From Grammothele lineata (lineage: Eukaryota > Basidiomycota > Agaricomycetes > Polyporales > Polyporaceae): 64,000 nucleotides of DNA. Position 1 is the stretch's first letter; each line of letters opens with the position of its first letter. This document shows, one piece after another, positions 11,156 to 22,508 of this stretch. The position numbers and the translations under genes are program-made. The stretch is from positions 124,001 through 188,000 of the forward strand of contig NDFF03000382.1 in NCBI GenBank assembly GCA_002150815.3, written 5' to 3'. Under the pieces are notes generated by a model, which worked only from the letters and a program-made list of their open reading frames with translations, made no database searches and was not told the origin of the DNA.

Positions 11156-11670
11156 GGTTGCGGTCTGGCACCAGAGAGTGGGTGCTTTGACACGGGGAGC
11201 TGACTCTTAAAACGAGTCAAGCTGCGCGGCCGCAGGGGAATTCGGATTAGTGGAAGGACGGCTGATGACAGAGGGCAAGCGTTTGGCTCTGAGAAAAGTC
11301 GACCTGGCGAGTACGGCCGGGTCGATGCGTCATGCCGCGGCTTATCTGATAATTTTACGGCACGTGCTTCTTGATCTAGACGCCAGCCCTCCGAGTGCCT
11401 CCGCTGGGCTGTGCTTGGAGCGCCGAGCTATAAAGAGCGCGCTTGGTGGTGCCGCGCTCCGCGAAGTGTGCTCGGTCTGCAACGTGCACTGGCTGCGGCT
11501 TGGGGACCGGGGTGCATACAGTTCTCTTCCCTGCTATAAAAACCTTGTGAGGGCCTCCGCGTGTCTTTGTCTCAAGCTACCCCTCCTCTGTGCCGATTCA
11601 CCATTACCGGTCGCTCAGCCTGATCTGCCAGCACCTACGCCATTCGCCCATACGACATTCACGAACCCTA
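11156..11670. promoter_or_regulatory. Divergent promoter region MTM1 / thaumatin-like gene with TATA boxes
   Basis: About 515 bp between two divergent ATGs. A strong TATA-like run (ctataaaaa, about 11532-11540) lies about 135 bp before the thaumatin-like ATG, and a second (ctataaag) near 11428. Either could serve that gene. Nothing specific was seen for the carrier gene. Confidence 0.45.
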
Positions 11671-13374
11671 ATGACTCCGTACATTCATGTATTACTACTA
11701 CTAAGCTTGCCCTCTCTTGTCACCACCGTCTGCGCCCGTACGTTCACAGTAGTCAATTCTTGTTCCTTCACAATATGGTGCGTTGTCTAGCATCTACACC
11801 TTGTTCCGTGTTCGCTCACAATGAGCTGTTATTAGGCCTGCGGTAAGTGATAACGGAATCTAGTCCCCCGTATGGGGTACGACCTTGCCACCTTCCTAGA
11901 TGTTCACCGACCTTTCGGCCGGCACCGCAGTGCCCAATTTCCCGACCGGGTGCGTCATGCAAGCAAGTCACTTCGTCTCAGCTTGAGGTGGCGCTCATAG
12001 TGTGGCATTGAAGCTGGGAGGCACCTCCTTCAAATTCCGTCACATTCACCGTTCCAGATAATTGGAAGGCGGGTCGTATATGGGTGAGTTAGCTTTTCAG
12101 TTGTGACAAGACGAGCTGCGATTGACACCACGTCGGTGCAACAGGGCAGGCGCGATTGCGATTTTGCCATCACCACAGGAGCAACATGCCTCGATGGGTG
12201 GTGCAATGGCGGTCTGCTCTGCGATCCCACCACCGGGACGGTGCGCCGCTTGTGGGCCGTTCTTCTTGTAGCCATTCTCTGAACTTTGATTCTTCGATTC
12301 AAGGGCGTCCCTCCAGCCACAGTTGCAGAATGGACTCTCCAAGGCGACGGGAATCGCGACTTCTACGACGGCAAGTGCCCATGAATGCTGACTCCGTCCG
12401 CCTTACTGATGCCCTCAAAGTGTCACTTGTCGATGGCTACAACCTGCCTGTGGCAATAACCAACTCGGTCAGTTGCCCGGTCGCGGACTGCCCGGCCGAC
12501 CTCGGACCAAATTGTAAATCGCGGCCCCCCCCCAGGCTCTCTAGGCGTTGGAGCGTGTTCTTATTTTCACGCTATAGGTCCATCGCAGCTGAAAGGCCCG
12601 TTCAATTCCACGGGGTTCCCTGTCGGATGCCAGAGCGCGTGTTCGGCAAACCTCGATGGCGACCCAAGTAAGACCCATCGTGTCATGCTCGTTCCCCCAC
12701 AGGCTGTAGCTTACTATGCTCGACTTTTAGCCAACTCCGCTAACTGTTGTTCGGGAAGTCACAATACGGCCGCCACGTGTCCCCCATCGGGGGTCGAGTT
12801 TTACGATTATTTTAGTATGCTCCCGCGCTCCTTGACACTCAGTGTCTCCAGCGTTGACCACACGTTCTCTTTCGGTAACAGAGGGAAATTGCCCGAATGC
12901 ATATGCGTACGCGTTCGACGAATCGAGCGGCACTGCGCTGTGGACGTGCGACTCGGGCTTGAACGCCGACTACACTCTCACATTTTGCCCGTGCGTGTTT
13001 TCGGGGGTCTGCAAACGCATCGTGCTGACTATTGTTTCGCTGCCTTTCGACGTCACGCAGATCAAAATCAACCGCCGCGAACGCGACGAATACTTCTGCG
13101 GGCTCTGCGGCTACTGCCGCACCCACGTCCGCCGGTACCGCTTCATCAGGTGCGTGCCCGCCCCCGTCACCGGGCGCTCGACGCCCAAGTGAATATTATG
13201 AGTGCGCACGAGACTAACATGCTACAAGCAGTCACAGGTACAGCATCCGAGCAGACCGTCGACCCGTCGAACGCAGCGCGCCCACCAAATGGTGTCCTAA
13301 GGATCGACGTTATGCTCGCGCCAGTTGCAATTGTTGTAGGAATGTGTACTTTGGGGATTGCTATCGTTCTTTAA
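11671..13374 (+). CDS. Secreted thaumatin-like protein with a GPI-type tail
   Basis: Twelve small exons give 334 aa: 11671-11777, 11836-11842 (7 nt), 11900-11949, 12014-12083, 12145-12240, 12304-12370, 12421-12513, 12578-12667, 12731-12814, 12882-12990, 13061-13149, 13232-13374. A signal peptide (LLLLSLPSLVTTVCA) precedes the thaumatin fold: FTVVNSCSFTIWPAMFT, WKAGRIWGRRDCDF, CLDGWCNGGLLC, DFYDVSLVDGYNLPV, NCCSGSHN and CPNAYAYAFDE. The cysteine pattern fits the disulfide-rich family. A Ser/Thr/Ala linker and a hydrophobic C-terminus (APVAIVVGMCTLGIAIVL) suggest a GPI anchor. Fungal members are tied to beta-glucan binding or hydrolysis and cell-wall change in fruiting bodies. The intron after 12370 begins GCAAGT, a GC-AG intron. 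Confidence 0.9.
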
Positions 13375-14262
13375 ACAATTTATGAGGACCCTACAATCGA
13401 GTTGAGATATTATTTAAACATCTTAGCGGGTTAGACACCAGACAGCTAGGCGAAATTGGGTGAGTGGAGGTTCTAGGAGCGATGATCATGGGCTACTCAA
13501 AGAGCCTGCGGGGTTACTGGGGCCGACGAGCTCCTTCGAGGTCCGATACAGTGGAGGGATAACAGTATATGAAGGGCTCAAACATGAGGTGATACTGTAG
13601 TTGTGCGACGTACAGGGTTCACTCTGCCTCCGCAACGGCCATCAGCATCCAACCGAGTCGTTCGGGGAGACGTCACAGCCACATCCGGTTACATAGAAGG
13701 CGGGGTTTACATGCGTTCGCTTTGTTTACAATTCGTGAACATGCTCTCGAAGGCCATTGTCAGGGCCGTCGTCTCCCACCTCGTCCTCGTGAATGGGATT
13801 CTGGGTGAACATTTGTCAGTACAACTCTTCCCGACGTCAGCTACCTGAGTCCTGCTGCGCTCGCGGTCTAAGGGCGTGAGAGTATATAGATGGATTATCG
13901 ACAGTGCCGGCAGGTTAAGTACAGAACCAGTCTAGAATAAAAAGATGCAATGAACAGACAACCCATGACGTGTGGATGAGAGGAGAGAGGCGAGATGAAG
14001 GCGGAGAGGTAGAGGCTGGTAAGGAGCGAACAGCTAACAGTATACGGACACAGGCCTGCGACGAGTGAGCGGGTGCGTGGGGGAGAATACAGAGTTATAA
14101 CGAGCGGAGGCGCATGGGGTCGATAGGAACCCGGCATGGGAGCGAGGGCATAGAAACGGGGCAGAGAGGTAGATGGGGGAGGTAATGAAACACGCAGGAG
14201 GGGTTGTTAGTGGTAATGGCGGGAACGTCAGATGGGCGAGACTAGAAAATGACTTTGGAAAA
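13375..14262. other. Convergent 3' intergenic region
   Basis: About 890 bp between convergent stop codons. No ORF with recognisable content, RNA gene or repeat was found. The minus-strand frames here are short and low in complexity. Confidence 0.45.
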
Positions 14263-17200
14263 TTAAGCCTTGGATGCAGGTATGTGCAGGTTGATGGCTA
14301 CCGGAGGCACGCTCAGCATACGACGAAGTGTCAGACAGCCGTCGCGAGACTCACCTCGGAACCACGTCAACGCGTCAGATGTCGACGGCGCATCGAAGTA
14401 AAGAATCGCCTTGTTATCGACCAAACGAAGAGCTGTGCGAGCCCCCATCAGCACACGGGCAACGGACGGTCAATTCGAGACACTTACTATTACCGTGCAC
14501 GATGCTTGCTGGCTGCGGCAGAGTCTGCATGCGGAGCACGGCCCAGAGATCAACACTGGAATTCGGGTCCTGCCCTTCGGATGGGTCCCTGCAGAGCACC
14601 AACAGATCGTTGCACAGGATGCCGATGAGGGACCTGGGGGTGAGTTCGGGCGACAGGCATTCGACCTCCACGGACGAAGCGTCGCCTTGGGCGTCGAAGA
14701 CCTCGAAGGCCACCGTCGCCTTGCGCACCACGCGCGTGAGCTGCAAAGGTCCATCCATAATGAGACGCCTACGACGGAAATGAGCATTCGCGAAAGGGCG
14801 GAATGGCGCAATTTCACTCACCGGTGCGGCTGCACGAGCGGGCTGGGGAATTTCCCGCGTATCCTCGCTTGCCATTGCACGAGCCGGCCACGAGACTCGG
14901 CCTCGCGCTTGCCCTCGTTCATCGTGTTCGCAAGAGATGCGATCTCCGTCAAGGCACGATCAATGGGGTCATCCATGTAAGCGTATGCCGGCGGGCTGCT
15001 TTTGACGAGGTCCTCGAGCTACGGTCATTCATTCGGTGAGTTACCTAGTCGTCGTAACCGATATGGGAACAAGGTCCTCACCAGCAAACGGTAACGCGGA
15101 ATACGCTGTACGGGGAGAAGCAGGTACGCCTCGAGGTTAATCTGCGAGTGGCGCGGGTTCATCCTGCACCGTTTGAGGTATTGCTTAATGCGCTTCCGCT
15201 GGCCCGAGGAGAGCGTGACAGCATTGGACGATCCCCCGTCCGGCGAGGTCGGGTTCGCGATGCCCGCGGCGATCGTGCTCAAACCGACAAGTTGCGAGCT
15301 GCTCGATGAGGGCGAGAGCGCCGCGCTCGCGGCCGGGGACGGCTTTTCAGATACCCACATCTTGATTCGCTGCACCGAGTTGTCAAAGTTGCTGCGGCGC
15401 GGGGACGCAGATCAGGGACCGAACGCCACGCACGAGGTGAGAAAAATAGACGGATGCTACTCACTTGATGTAGGTCGAATACATCTTCATGAACGCGGCG
15501 TGAGACACGAAGATGTGCGCCACGTCCCGTGCCACGTCGAGCGACATCTGCCCGTCGTCCTCCGCGGGCGCGCCTGGGGCGGGCACGAGCAGCGGGGCAG
15601 ACGCACGCTCGAGTGCGGGTAGGAAGCTCTCGCGGTGGAAGTAGAAGAGCGCCTCGAGCCCGCTGAAGACGATCTTGCGCTCCTGACCGGGCACGACCGT
15701 GTCCTTTATCTGACTCACACCGCTCAGCACAGTGACGGTGGCGGACGCGGGCTTGATGTAAATGTCGACGAGCTCCTGCAAGCCTTTGACGTACGTCCGC
15801 TCAGTCCTATCATACAGAAAGGGGAGGCGGTGAGCGACGTTTCAGCAGGGACGCATATAAGCCGCACTCACTCGACGATCTCGCGGATAATCCTTTTCCG
15901 CTTCGCCTTGTCGTCCTTGTACTTGCGCTCCTCCGCCCCGTTCGAGCCCGCGCTGTCCGTCGTCGACGCCACGCTGTTCGTCGTCTGCGTCGCCGTGCCC
16001 GCGCGCCCCTCCGTCGAGCGCAGGCTCATGGACTCGGGCCGCGCCCCCGACGAGGCGCCCGACGCGAGCGACGCCACCGAGCTCTCACTTGGCAGCCGCC
16101 CACCGTCGACCATCGTGGGCCGGCGCGAGCGCGTAGGGGGCGTCTCCGCGGGCGGGCCGCCATACATGGACATCGTCTGCGCCTGGCTCTGGCTGAGGTC
16201 GTGCATGTCGCGTAGGTAAGACATCACCGAGCGCAGAGCGCGCACGCGCGCCTCTCGCGCTCGCTCCTCTTCCTGGCGACGTATCTCCTCAAAGGTGTCA
16301 GTGGGAAGAGGGCTCGGCGCCGGAGGACCGGATTCGTCCGCGTCCTCGACGCTGTTGGTCGCGGTGACGTCGGGCACGAACTGGGAGGCGTTGGGGATGG
16401 GGATGGGGGACATGTCGATCGGGAGGAAGCTCCTGCGCTTGTTGGCGCGTGAAGTGGTGGGAGCCGCTGCGGGCACTGTCGTTGGGGGAGCAAGGAGGCT
16501 GTTGCTCGTGGTGGCCGGAGCTTGCTTTGCGGCCTCGTTCGTGGCCCTCTTCAGCTGATCAAGCGGCGAGATCTTGAGCAGATCGCTCGACGCTTTGCGG
16601 GAGATGCTGGGTGGCACCGGGGCCGCCTCTGTGGCCGGCTGCTCTTGTGGGTGAGGCTGCTGCAGCAACGCCCCGGTTGTCGAGATGCGCACATCGAGCG
16701 AAGGCATCGACGGTGTTTGCCTCGGAGGGCCGGGCCGAGCAGAGGGCTGTACGCGCGAACTGTGCAGCGACGTTCGGGGGAGAGTCGGCGGGGGCTGGTC
16801 CGGGCGAATCTTCCCCATAGACATTTTCTTGAGGAAGCCCCATCGACTCGCTTTGTCGCCCTCATGCTTGGACCGTGGCCGGGGAGGGAGCGCGTGGTCC
16901 ATCGCGTACGCGCCCTCCTGCGGGAAGGCGACCCTGTTCGCAGGGAGCGGCGGGATGGCCGCGCTGTCCTCCTCCATCGGGCTGTCCCAGATGCTACTGT
17001 CAACCGTCCGCCTCTGCTTGTTCCCCGTGGGCGATATCGCGCCGGAGGAGACGCCGAGGCTCGCGAAGCGCCGCGGTACGGACGCGCTATCCTGCGCCGC
17101 TGCTGCGCCCGTGCCCATGTTGAGCAGGTTGGGGTTCGAGCTCGACGCGGACGTGACGTACTCCGTCAGCGCGGGCCGCCGGGGCGAGGACGACGTGGAG

Positions 17201-19576
17201 GCGGAAGGGGCGCGGAGGGAACCCCCATAGTTTCTGTGAAGCTCGCCCGCGCTCTTCATCCGCCGAATCTCCCTGTCGGCGTCGGAGGGGGACTTCGCGG
17301 GCGCGTTTGAGGGCCCAGGGTCGCCGAACATGGACTGCGGCCCTGCGTTCGCCCCACGGTTTTTGTCGAAGTACGCGCGATTGGGTGTCGTCCGCGTCCG
17401 AGAGAGGCCCGGAGACGGCAGTTGAGGGGTTGTATGCGGCACGGGCGCAGTGATGGAGCGCGTGAGGTCAGGGGCGCGCGGGGATGTAACCGTAACATCC
17501 TCGTCTTCGCGGCTCTGGCGCGCGGCAAGCGTGGCAAGGGGGACAGAGTCGTCCGAGTCTGTCGTCTCCGCAGTGGTGGTCGTCATCATGCTCCGCATGC
17601 CGGCGGACGGGAGCGGGAACATCGGCGTCGAGGGCTGGAAGCTGGGCGACATCGGCCCACGAGACAAGAGGGGTTCCATGAGGGCCTTCCAAGGACCTTG
17701 GAATGGGTTCCCGTCCACGAGCAGCGTCTCTAAAGCCGGCAGGACGCAGAGCCAGCTCGGCAGCGAATGCATCTTGTTTCTCCGGATACTGAGTGTGTGA
17801 AGCTTCTCAAGGGAAGCGAGATTGGCGGGAAGCGTGCCCAGGCCGGTGGAATCGACGATGAGAACGCGAAGATTGAACAAGTTTGCCAAGAAAGTCGGCA
17901 GGACGCGGAGCGGATTTGAGGCAATGTTCAATTCCTCTAGGCTCTCGCACGAGGCGAGTGCGGGTGGGAGCGCGCTGAGGAAGTTGACAGAGATGTCGAG
18001 GCAGAGGAGGGAGGTGCAGATTTGGGGGAGGGTGTTTGCGAGGAAGGAGGGCACGGAGTTCGGGGTAGCAGACGATCCGATGAGTAGATGCGTCGTCTCT
18101 GGTGCTCACCGTAAACCACTCTCCCCGGCACGCGTGGCGGGAGGACTCACCTGGTGTGACCTGCAACCGTGAAATCGGCGCATCGCTGCCTCTGACGATA
18201 ACCCCGCGACCATCCTCTGCCATAATGGCGGCGCTGGTCGGCTCCTCCTGTCCATCCTGTTCGTCCTGCTCATCTTCGTCATCATCAAAGGAAGGGTCCT
18301 CATCCGTGTCCTCATCGCTGCCGAGACCGGCCTCGTCACGTTCGTCGGGACGCCAGCCCATGTCGAAGCTGGGCGAGGCGCGGTGCGCCTTCTCGTGCAT
18401 AGAGTTGGGCTTGCTGTTCGCGAGCGAGGACGAGCGCGAGCGGCGGCCGTTCTGGTAAAAGTCGGACCAGCGGGTCTGGTCGACAGGCGTCCTGCCGGAG
18501 CTGGTGGAGGGAGCGGTAGACTCCTTGGCGAGAAGCTGGACGACGTCGTCGGTGGTAATGCCGACTCCCACACCCTTTGCGGAGTCGTCCTCGCCTAAAG
18601 CCACATGGACGTGTCCGTAGTCACCTGATTTGGCGGAGCCAGTGTATGCGGAGGAGCGCGTCGAGGCGGACGAGGAGTCAGCTGAAGAGAGGGCGGGGGT
18701 GCCGCCGCCTACCTGCCACCGGGGCTGCCTGCGGAAGGGGTAGGGATCGGGGAACTGGGAGGGGTCGGGGAGGGCGGTAGCCGAGGTCGAGCGCTGGGAG
18801 GAGTGATCGGATAGGGTGCCCTCCTCGTCGTTTGCGCCGCCGCTGCCGGCGCCGAAGGCGGTGTAGCCGAGGGCGGAGAGGGAGTGGGAGTTGATGACGG
18901 GCGGAGGGGTGAGCACTGACTGTGGGGAGGCTGGGGAGGGGGCGGGATAGGCACTGGAGGGGGAGGAGATGGAAGCGGCGGGAGATTGGGGGTCGTAGTC
19001 GGAATTCCAGTCGTCGTGGGCGACGGAGACGCGGGAGGGGGTGGGTGCGCGTGGCCTGGCAAGCATGGCGGTTTTGCCGGGGGAGAAGGGGGACGGGGGG
19101 GAGAGGGCGGAGAAGTGGTAGTAGTCGAAGTCTGCGGGCGGAGGAGGGTGGATCAGCGGGGGGTAATGACAGGGGCGATGGAGGAGAAGAGGGCAAGGAA
19201 TGACGGCGGGGCCGTGCACGACGGCGGGAGGAGGCAGGCGAGGACGGGGCAGGCGGGGCAAGGAACGGGAGAGGGGAGCGAAGAGCGATCGGGGCCGTCG
19301 AGGGCCGTCCCGCGCCGTCAGAGGGCGTCCGCGGTAACCGTGACGAGCGGAGGCCCACTTGCGGCCGCGGGACGGCTGACAGCAGCACACACAAGCCAAG
19401 CTGCAAACCAAGCTGGAAATCCACTCACCAGTCCGCCTGCTCGTCGCCCGCCTGCTCTCGTCTTCGTCCGCCCACAGGCCCAGCACCGGGCTGTCGACGT
19501 CGATGTCGTCGTCCGCGAGCCCGTTCGGGTGCGACGAGTACGACGAGTAGAGCTCGTCCAGATCGGAACCGGGCAT
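14263..19576 (-). CDS. Large Rho guanine-nucleotide exchange factor: LRR, DH and PH domains
   Basis: Nine exons (19576-19429, 19131-18151, 18098-15872, 15806-15465, 15391-15082, 15018-14822, 14768-14488, 14432-14355, 14297-14263) give 1,532 aa. Residues 1-370 are Ser/Pro-rich with an acidic run. Leucine-rich repeats span about 385-500 (LCLDISVNFLSALPPAL, LEELNIASNPLRVLP, LHTLSIRRNKMHSLPSWL). A long disordered linker follows. The DH domain starts near 1,115 (REIVETERTYVKGLQELVDIY) and includes YINNFDNSVQRIKMW and NLEAYLLLPVQRIPRYRLL, the conserved catalytic helix. A C-terminal PH domain follows (ILCNDLLVLCRD, ALTWFR near its end). The protein should activate a Rho/Cdc42-type GTPase, with the LRRs targeting it. 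The first intron (297 nt) is unusually long and could be coding (see findings). Confidence 0.88.
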
Positions 19577-21780
19577 CGTGCGCGCACGGGGGAAGGGAAG
19601 GGGGTGAAGCGGGGCGGGCGGAGAGGGTGGTGGCCGTCCGGGGTGATGCTCGGGGTGAGGAGGACGGCAGCGAGGGCTTTCGAGGTCGCGCACGGCCGGA
19701 GATGGCGTCGGGTCGCTAGCGCGAGCTACCGCAACCGCGCTCAAGGCCATGAGGCTCCCTTTGGGCCGGCTCCCTTTGGGCCTGTGGACTCCCATCGCCC
19801 AGCGACTGCCCGCCGCGATCAGCCATCACGACGCCGGACGGCCATGATTCTATCACGCCAGTACAGTACAGCCCTCTCCCCCGTAATCACAACGATAATG
19901 AACCACCCTCAATATTCTCCTAGCCCGCCAATCCCCCCGATCCCCCTCGCCCTCCTCCTCCCGCCCCGATCACCTCAAACGCCTTCACTCCTGCCTCCAC
20001 CGTTTATCCTCCCGCCGTTGCTACTCTCCCCTCTCCCAATATTCCCGACCGTGATAGCGCCCCATGCATCCGCCGGACATCGACATCAACATACACGAGC
20101 CCAGATCTCATGTCCAAATGTAACACCACGATTTCCACAGCGTCCGCGGCCCGCCCCGTGCCCCACACAGAATTTGACGTCTTCTCAGCCCGTTGCTGCA
20201 CCTCCAAACCCTCCGAGCGCGACCCGGATCCGGAGCAGCTCAGCGTATTTGAGCTGAGCTGTTTCCAAGCCTTTTGGGCTCCCCGCTCCCCGCCCCCGAG
20301 CGCTGCGGGCGCTGCGGATCGGGGACCCACGCAAGAACGGAACAGCGCAACTCTAAAATCCCTCTCTCTCCGGCGACCGGCGCTCGCATCCTCCGCATGC
20401 GTGCCTACTCGTGTCTTGGCCTCCTATAAACCTACCCCTCTTGCACGCGAACCTGGGCCGGAGGAGAGCGTGTTCTGGGTACCCCGCTCTGCGAACACTG
20501 CGCCAGGCGCTGCTCGCGAAATCTTCCGCCCGTTCTTCCTGCGGGCGGACGCTGGTCGGAGCACCCCACACGCGCCCATTTCCCGGACAGCTGCACGGGA
20601 AGGGAAGCCAGGCGCGCCTCATGCGCATGGGACTCTTTCCGGCACCCTCCTCAGCCTCCTCTTCCCTCGTAACGCAACTTCGTTCCCGGACCAACTCCGG
20701 AGACACTGTTAGACTGCTCGGACGCAGTCTTCGCGTTCTTCAGCACCATCTACCACATCGCGGGGGAACGCGTCGTTGGCGCGTCGTGATCATCATGTCA
20801 AGCAGCACGCGCAGCGGCTGCGTCCGGGGAGGGCGTGATCCTCCCTCATCAGCCTCTAGCTTCGGAAGGCGCACACCGCGACACCGCGACACCGCGCCAT
20901 GCACGCATCATTCCCTCTTCAAGGGGACAGCAGACCATTAGAGCGCCTTCGGGATGGTAGCTGTACTCATGTCTTACTCCAACGTTTCGACATTGGCATC
21001 GGCGGATGTAGGCAGCTCCCCGTACTTAATACATAAAGTCCAGATGCGCGTCCAGGGCCTGACGCGACATTGACATCCGAACGCGTTACGGTCCCACCTG
21101 ACGATGACACGGACAGGCTCCGTACGTTCAGCTCCTGTCTTCGCGACCGAACGTCCAGAGCACCATGAAGTGGAGCCCCCTGCAGCGACAGAAGTTCTGA
21201 ACAGGCCATGGACAGATCCGACCCCGTCCAACCGCACGTCTGCACAGCGGAGCGCAGCAACCGGCCTCTGTCACTGTTGCAAGAAGCCGCATCGCTGGAG
21301 GGGACCCGCGAGTGTGCGTTACCGTTACGTACGCCCTGCGGCGCGGGATCCCACCCTCGCGCGACCGGTCCCGCGAGGCCGTGGCCCGTGGCGGTCGTGC
21401 GCGCCCGCGCGTCCGTACGTTCGTCTGGGCGGTCAGCCCCCGCGCGCTGAACTCTGCGATCCGACCGCGCGTGGTTACGCATCCCTCGACCTGTACCGTG
21501 CCGCCAACGCGGTCGTGGAGTCCGCCTTCGCACCAGCCTGCTGGGCGCGCGCCGTGGGAGAGCTCTTAATGAATCGCGTGGAGCCGGACTGCCGGGGTGG
21601 CACCAGCCCATCGTCGCGAGAAGATGACGAGATGCCACGGTTGGGGGTCGGAGAAGCGGACGGATGCGGTGAGCTGTACAGCACCAGTTACCTCACTCAA
21701 CGGCGTCTGGGCTTTACGCGTACGCCCCGCCGGGGAGCGGAGTCCGGCTTTTAATTTCGAGGAGACGTCGGAGAGGCTTA
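19577..21780. other. Gene-poor intergenic region
   Basis: About 2.2 kb from the Rho exchange factor start to the left edge of the TIR element. The GC-rich frames (for example 20110-20712 and 20411-20941 on plus) have no recognisable motif. A TATA-like ctcctataaa occurs near 20420, so a transcribed but unrecognised unit is possible. A short triplicated gacaccgc run lies near 20880. Confidence 0.4.
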
Positions 21781-22508
21781 CTATCAGTCCGCCAGTTTTT
21801 AGGAAACATCCATCATTCGACGATTGTACTTGGCCCGCTCCCCTCATGCCCATGTAAATTGGCACATGGATGATGACCGTAGAGGACTATACGCCGGCCA
21901 ATTTTGGTGATTTTTCGGGACGAAATGAGTCTTCAATGAATATTTTGTTTGAGGAGGGCCTTCCGTCCTTACACACCCGGTAGTTTTTTGGAATCTGTCA
22001 TTGTAGCCACGTCATGAGCTTCGAGGTCCGACGCGGCAAACAGACTAAGCGCAAGCCGCGCGGCAGTTCCTCCGCTTATTGGGCGTGGATGCACGCCGTT
22101 AGCGGGGCGGAGATCGAACCCACAGGCGGTGAACGCGCGCAGATGCATGCCCGAGGAGGACATCTTTCCAAGGAACTCACTCTTTCCATGGGCTGTCCTC
22201 CTAGTGAAAATCGGGGTGCATGATTCAACGCGCGGCGTCACATCCATTCTTTTCGTGCCGAAACCGCCCGTGTAGGGCGCGCATGCGCCAAGAGATCTCA
22301 CTCAGCGCCCAGCACACGGAGGGTGTAAACCCACTGTTTGTGCAATCTCTACGACCCCTCCATTCTGGAGCCAAAAAAAGGTGCATAGAAATGTTCAAAA
22401 CATCTTTATGCATGCTCTGTAATTTTTCCAGAGCATACACTTCCCGGACAGAGGAAGGACAGGGGTTTTTAGGAAAATAGCGTTTCCTAAAAACCGGCGG
22501 ACTGATAG
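21781..22508. mobile_element. Non-autonomous TIR element with TA target-site duplication (MITE-like)
   Basis: 27-bp terminal inverted repeats bound a 728-bp unit. The left end reads CTATCAGTCCGCC then A then GTTTTTAGGAAAC (21781-21807). The reverse complement of the right end (22482-22508) is identical except for one base (G for A at position 14). Both ends are flanked by TA (21779-21780 and 22509-22510), as expected for Tc1/mariner-type insertion. An inner copy of the gtttttagg motif near 22465 makes a hairpin with the right TIR. No transposase-like ORF is present, so it would depend on an enzyme supplied in trans. The superfamily is inferred from the TA duplication alone. Confidence 0.8.

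Noticed and set aside
20110..20941. Overlapping plus-strand frames of 176-200 codons
   Set aside because: No recognisable motif, biased GC-driven composition and open frames in several phases at once.
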